DNA of 55,058 nt from NCBI GenBank assembly GCA_031296755.1, contig JAUMMZ010000014.1, positions 1 to 55,058 on the forward strand, given 5' to 3'. Positions 50,245 through 55,058 of the stretch are shown piece by piece. Source of the stretch: Collinsella sp. GTDB taxonomy: Bacteria; Actinomycetota; Coriobacteriia; Coriobacteriales; Coriobacteriaceae. Each line of letters begins with the position of its first letter. Position 1 is the first letter of the stretch. A program made the translations under genes and the position numbers. Under the pieces are notes generated by a model that saw only the letters and a list, made by a program, of their open reading frames with translations, made no database searches and was not told the DNA's origin.

Positions 50245-51248
50245 TGCTGGCCGCTCGCGAGCTCGCACGTATCTTTTTCGCGGGCGAGTCGGATGAGGCC
50301 CGTATCGTTTCTGCCGATGCGTTTGATGGATGCGCGTCCTTGGGTGCCGCTTCGATCGCCATTGGCGTGTTCGATGGCGTGCATCGTGGACACCACGAGT
50401 TGATCGACGCCGTCGTTCGCGATGCGCGCGCCCACGGCTGCCGCGCCGTCGTGGTCACCTTCGATCCCGATCCGGACGTCGTGGTAAGTCCCGCGCCCGC
50501 TCAAAAACTCATGACGACGGCCGACCGTCTGCATGCTTTGGCTCTGACCGGGGTCGATGCGGTCGTGGCCGTTCCCTTTACGCCCGAGGTGGCGGCACTC
50601 GATCACGTGGGATTTCTCTCGCTGCTGTCGCGTGTGGTCGATATTCGCTCTATTCGCGTTGGTAGCGACTTTAGGCTCGGTCGCGGCGGCGCTTCGGGCG
50701 TTGCCGAGATGCGCGCCTGGGGCGCTGAACGCGGTGTTGACGTGTATGGCCATGAGCTGCTCTGCGTCGACGGGCAGACCGTCTGCGCCACCCGTATTCG
50801 CCACGAGCTGGGTCAGGGCCATGTGGAGCTGGCTGCCGAGTTGCTTGGTCGTCCCTATATGGTGCGCGGCGGCGTAATCCGCGGCCGTCACGAGGGTTCC
50901 GACATGGGCTTTCCCACGGCAAACATCCAGGTGCCCGACGGCATCCAGGTGCCTGCCGATGGCGTTTACGAGGGCCTGGTTTTGGTCGACGATACCGTGT
51001 GGCCTGCTGCCGTTAACGTGGGCCTGCCGCCGACGTATGCCGACGATGCCGCCGCGGCACACCTGGAGGCTAACTTGATCGGCTATACGGGCGACCTGTA
51101 TGGCGCTTCCGTGTCGCTGGCGTTTACGCGCTGGCTGCGCCCGTCGCGCGTGTTCGATTCCCTCGACGAGTTGATTGCGACCGTTGAGGGTAACATTGAC
51201 GATATCCGTCACAACTTGGGTGAGCAGGGGGTGAGCATCCGTGATTAG
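50241..51248 (+). CDS. ribF: Bifunctional riboflavin kinase/FAD synthetase
   Basis: 335 residues. N-terminal adenylyltransferase: SIAIGVFDGVHRGHHELID, later CVDGQTVCATRIRHELGQG. C-terminal flavokinase: RHEGSDMGFPTANIQVPDG and AHLEANLIGYTGDLYG. Makes FMN and FAD. Starts in the truB stop and overlaps dnaG by 8 bases. Confidence 0.95.
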   Translation: MMLAARELARIFFAGESDEARIVSADAFDGCASLGAASIAIGVFDGVHRGHHELIDAVVRDARAHGCRAVVVTFDPDPDVVVSPAPAQKLMTTADRLHALALTGVDAVVAVPFTPEVAALDHVGFLSLLSRVVDIRSIRVGSDFRLGRGGASGVAEMRAWGAERGVDVYGHELLCVDGQTVCATRIRHELGQGHVELAAELLGRPYMVRGGVIRGRHEGSDMGFPTANIQVPDGIQVPADGVYEGLVLVDDTVWPAAVNVGLPPTYADDAAAAHLEANLIGYTGDLYGASVSLAFTRWLRPSRVFDSLDELIATVEGNIDDIRHNLGEQGVSIRD

Positions 51249-53349
51249 CGATGAGGAGAAAGACCAGGTGCGCGCTGCGTCCGACCTGGTTGCCATCGTG
51301 CAGGAAACGGTTGAGCTCAAGCCCCGCGGCCATGAGTTTTGGGGTTGCTGCCCCTTCCATGGCGAAAAGACTCCTTCATTTCACATTATCCCTGCGACGC
51401 AGGTATGGCACTGCTTTGGCTGCGGCGAGGGCGGTGACGTCTTCACCTATATTATGAAGCGCGAGAATCTGAGCTTTCCCGAGTCGATTCGCTATTTGGC
51501 CGATCGTGCCGGCATTGAGCTGCACGATACCGGGGACCGCCGCGAGCGCGGCACCAAGCGTGCTCGTATCTACGACCTGTGCGCCGAGACCGCCCAGTTC
51601 TACCACACCATGCTTATGCGCGGTAAGGACAGCCGTCCCCGCGAGTACTTTGCCAGCCGCGGTATGGGCGGCGACGTTTGCCGCCGCTACTGCCTGGGTT
51701 TTGCGCCGGGCCGCAATATGCTGGTGGCCCATCTGTCGCAGGCGGGCTTTACCCCGCAGGAGATGATCGACGCCAACGTGGCCGTCAGTCGCGGGCGCGG
51801 ACAGCTCGCCGACCGCTTTTATGATCGCGTGATGTTTCCCATCTTTGATGAGCAGGGTCACAACATCGCCTTTGGCGGCCGCATTATGGGCGATGGTCAG
51901 CCCAAGTACCTCAACACGGCCGAGACGAGCGTCTTTCATAAAAAGCGGAACCTCTATGGCTTTAACTGGGCCAAGGAGTTTATCGTCGCGCAGGATACCG
52001 CTATCGTGGTGGAGGGCTATACCGATTGCATCGCCTGCTGGGAGGCGGGGATCAAAAACGTCGTCGCCACGTTGGGCACGGCACTCACGGAGCATCACGT
52101 AAAGACGCTCACTCGCTTTGCCAAGCGTATCGTCTATATGTTCGACGGTGATGCCGCTGGTCAAAAGGCCGCCCGCCGTGCGATTCAGTTTATCGAGCAG
52201 GATTCGATGGATCTGCGCTGCGTGGTGCTGCCCGATGGCAACGATCCTATGGAGTTCATTACAGCGCATGGCGGTCAGGAGCTGCAAGCACGCATCGATG
52301 CCGCCGAGCCCCTCATGGACTTTGTCTACCGTTCGCTGCAGGAGTCGAGCGACATCACCACGCCGGGCGGACGTGCCAAGGCGCTCGAGGATGCACTGAC
52401 ACTCATCTATCCTCTGCGCGACAGCTACATGATCGATACGTACTTTATCCAGATTGCCGATCTGCTTGGCTTGGATCTGGAGACGGTGCGTGCGAGCTCG
52501 GGCCGCGTGTTTCGCGATGTCGCCAAGCGCGAGGATGCCGAGCGCCGCCGCGAGCAGAACTATGAGCGCCAGCGGGCGCAGGCCGAGCGCTCTGGTGGCG
52601 CGGGCGGTCGGGCATCTGGTTCGCAGGGGGCGTCCCGTGGCGCTTGGGCGTCAGGCGCCACGCCGCCGGTGTCTGCGGCGGTCGAGGAGGAACCGTACGA
52701 CTATGTGCCGCTCGAGGCATACGGGGCCGCGCCGGTCGAGGTCGTCGACGACATGCCACCGATCGATGTTCCCGCCGGAATGGATGTCGCACCTGCTGAC
52801 GGCGCTCCGAATCCCGTGCCCTCCGCAATGCCGATGGTTCTGACCGATCTGGAGCGCAAATCCCTGGCAGGGGAGCGCGAGCTGTTGACGATGCTCACCA
52901 GCTACCCCGATCTGTTTCGCACGTATGCCGATCGCATCTGTTCCATCGAGTGGGTCGACCCGCGCCACGAGTCCATTGCGTGGGCCGTGCTGGCCACGCC
53001 GCCGGGTACCGACCCTGCGGCTTGCATGGATGCGGCGCGTTCGGTGTGCCCCGAGGCGGCAACGCTTGTGAGTGCCGGGCGCATCTCGGCGACGAGTAAG
53101 CACCCCACCGAGACGAATATCGTCTTTATGCTCGACACGCTCGAGCTCTACACCATCAAGCGTCGCATGCGCGCCGCACAGGCCAAACTGCGCCAGGACC
53201 GTTCGCTCGATGATGAGGCTCGTCGCGCGCTGACGGTGCAGGCGGCGCAGGATTCGCAGCGCCAGCGCGAGCTGCAGAAGTCGATTGGCGGTGTGGCCGA
53301 CCCGTTCCGTTTGATCGGTTTGGAGACTGCCGGCACCGATCAGGCCTAG
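51241..53349 (+). CDS. dnaG: DNA primase
   Basis: 702 residues from a GTG. Zinc-binding CHC2 domain (CCPFHGEKTPSFH with Cys37/His40, and CFGCGEGGD with Cys58/Cys61), catalytic core with KRNLYGFNWA, and TOPRIM motifs VVEGYTDCIACWEAG and YMFDGDAAGQKAA. A long low-complexity linker (about 430-530, Ala/Gly/Pro-rich) leads to the C-terminal helicase-binding domain. Lays down RNA primers at the fork. Overlaps ribF by 8 bases, an unusual link between the truB-ribF group and dnaG-rpoD. Confidence 0.95.
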   Translation: MISDEEKDQVRAASDLVAIVQETVELKPRGHEFWGCCPFHGEKTPSFHIIPATQVWHCFGCGEGGDVFTYIMKRENLSFPESIRYLADRAGIELHDTGDRRERGTKRARIYDLCAETAQFYHTMLMRGKDSRPREYFASRGMGGDVCRRYCLGFAPGRNMLVAHLSQAGFTPQEMIDANVAVSRGRGQLADRFYDRVMFPIFDEQGHNIAFGGRIMGDGQPKYLNTAETSVFHKKRNLYGFNWAKEFIVAQDTAIVVEGYTDCIACWEAGIKNVVATLGTALTEHHVKTLTRFAKRIVYMFDGDAAGQKAARRAIQFIEQDSMDLRCVVLPDGNDPMEFITAHGGQELQARIDAAEPLMDFVYRSLQESSDITTPGGRAKALEDALTLIYPLRDSYMIDTYFIQIADLLGLDLETVRASSGRVFRDVAKREDAERRREQNYERQRAQAERSGGAGGRASGSQGASRGAWASGATPPVSAAVEEEPYDYVPLEAYGAAPVEVVDDMPPIDVPAGMDVAPADGAPNPVPSAMPMVLTDLERKSLAGERELLTMLTSYPDLFRTYADRICSIEWVDPRHESIAWAVLATPPGTDPAACMDAARSVCPEAATLVSAGRISATSKHPTETNIVFMLDTLELYTIKRRMRAAQAKLRQDRSLDDEARRALTVQAAQDSQRQRELQKSIGGVADPFRLIGLETAGTDQA

Positions 53350-53459
53350 ATGTTGTGGTCAACCAGCGTATTCTCGCCTATATCCAGCCCTCTTTTTGGG
53401 TATAGACGTGTACGTGTGTGCTAAAGTAATGAGTCCTGTGGACTATGAAGGGAGAATCT

Positions 53460-54803
<1,344 letters not shown>

Positions 54804-54819
54804 TCTCACAGGCAGTAAG

Positions 54820-54851
54820 CGCCTCCAAGCAGACCAGCTTGGAGGCGTTTT
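54820..54851 (+). terminator. rpoD terminator
   Basis: CGCCTCCAAGC (54820-54830) pairs perfectly with GCTTGGAGGCG (54837-54847) around AGACCA and is followed by TTTTGTTT. Confidence 0.85.
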
Positions 54852-54867
54852 GTTTGACTGGCTCGAG

Positions 54868-54922
54868 CAGCTAATTTGGGACGGGGCTATTTTGACTACT
54901 TTGCAGATAAAAGTAGTCAAAA
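54868..54922. repeat. Intergenic repeat, GCCCCGTCCC type, copy 3, plus inverted repeat
   Basis: Inverted copy of the repeat (AGCTAATTTGGGACGGGGCT) at about 54869-54888. It runs into a 13-bp perfect inverted repeat: TTTTGACTACTTT (54890-54902) with AAAGTAGTCAAAA (54910-54922). Confidence 0.55.
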
Positions 54923-54924
54923 GG

Positions 54925-55058
54925 GGGTGCGGACAGAAAGTTGGACCGCGGGGCGGTCCGGACTGGAGGTTCGCATGTACAGCAGGGAGAAGGTCGAGCT
55001 CTTCCTCCTGGCGACGGAGGACGGCATGGGGCCGACCGCCGCCGCGAAGTTCGCGGGG
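54925..55058 (+). mobile_element. Left end of an IS3-like insertion sequence
   Basis: Starting near GGTGCGGACAGAAAGTTGGA the sequence changes to that of an insertion-sequence end. GGACCGC-ggg-GCGGTCC forms a small hairpin and a transposase start follows. The element runs off the window. Its presence explains why the assembly stops here. The exact left border is not defined. Confidence 0.6.
54975..55058 (+). CDS. IS3-like transposase OrfA, 5' end
   Basis: 28 codons to the window end: MYSREKVELFLLATEDGMGP, then TAAAKFAG. This is the start of a helix-turn-helix OrfA-type transposase (S-x-E-x-K followed by a helix and a G-P-T-A-A-A-K turn). TGGAGG lies 6 bases before the ATG. Truncated by the contig edge, so intactness is unknown. 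Confidence 0.65.
   Translation, partial: MYSREKVELFLLATEDGMGPTAAAKFAG

Overview
The window looks like a chromosomal stretch of a Collinsella-like coriobacterium (Actinomycetota). This is inferred from high G+C, codon use rich in G/C third positions, and a housekeeping block (leuS, rimP-nusA-infB-rbfA-nrnA-truB-ribF, dnaG, rpoD) whose proteins have an actinobacterial flavour. The left edge is a poly-G/poly-C run and the right edge cuts an insertion sequence, so both ends look like contig ends set by repeats.

Layout. (1) About 1-14.9 kb is a lower-G+C accessory and defence island. It holds a truncated secreted protein, an unknown protein, a frameshifted defence-type reverse transcriptase preceded by a hairpin-rich non-coding stretch, an unknown zinc-ribbon protein, phage-lysin remnants in a 0.22-0.24 kb direct repeat, an AlbA_2/ATPase regulator, two broken Abi_2 genes, an AbiEii fragment, a ugd fragment, a large protein with a C-terminal HEPN-like RX5H motif, DUF2188 and DUF2335 proteins, and an ATPase/TOPRIM gene pair. 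Several palindromic repeats lie between these genes. (2) 14.9-26.1 kb is one tightly overlapped operon for Pel-type exopolysaccharide: pelD with an N-terminal SDR domain, pelE, a DUF2194 pelA-like gene, pelF and pelG, followed by a CotH lipoprotein, a VTC-domain protein and a DUF4956 membrane protein. The PelD-like protein keeps a RESD c-di-GMP I-site but has lost the GGDEF catalytic motif. (3) 26.1-28.4 kb has an orphan LacI regulator with a cre-like palindrome and a Cys/Met-family PLP protein that seems to lack the usual lysine. (4) 28.9-37.9 kb is a sugar locus: a divergent LacI regulator, two alpha/beta hydrolases, a PTS EIIBC, a metallo-beta-lactamase-fold protein, a ChbG-type deacetylase, a GH32 sucrose-6-phosphate hydrolase and a ROK fructokinase. 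A perfect 16-bp operator overlaps the presumed start of transcription. (5) 38.1-54.8 kb is core: a ModE-type HTH regulator, guaB, leuS behind a very long inverted repeat, the rimP-nusA-infB operon behind a terminator-like leader, dnaG and rpoD. (6) The last 130 bases are the left end of an IS3-like element.

How the genes fit together. The island is a mix of intact and decaying anti-phage genes. The pel operon should build and export a cationic polysaccharide under c-di-GMP control. The sugar locus imports a glucoside by PTS, probably sucrose or a decorated sucrose, removes acyl groups with its hydrolases and deacetylase, splits the phosphorylated sugar with GH32 and phosphorylates the fructose. 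The best candidates for something undescribed are the reverse transcriptase with its structured upstream region and the HEPN-like protein at 7.9-9.6 kb. Family names are from reading the translations, not from searches.
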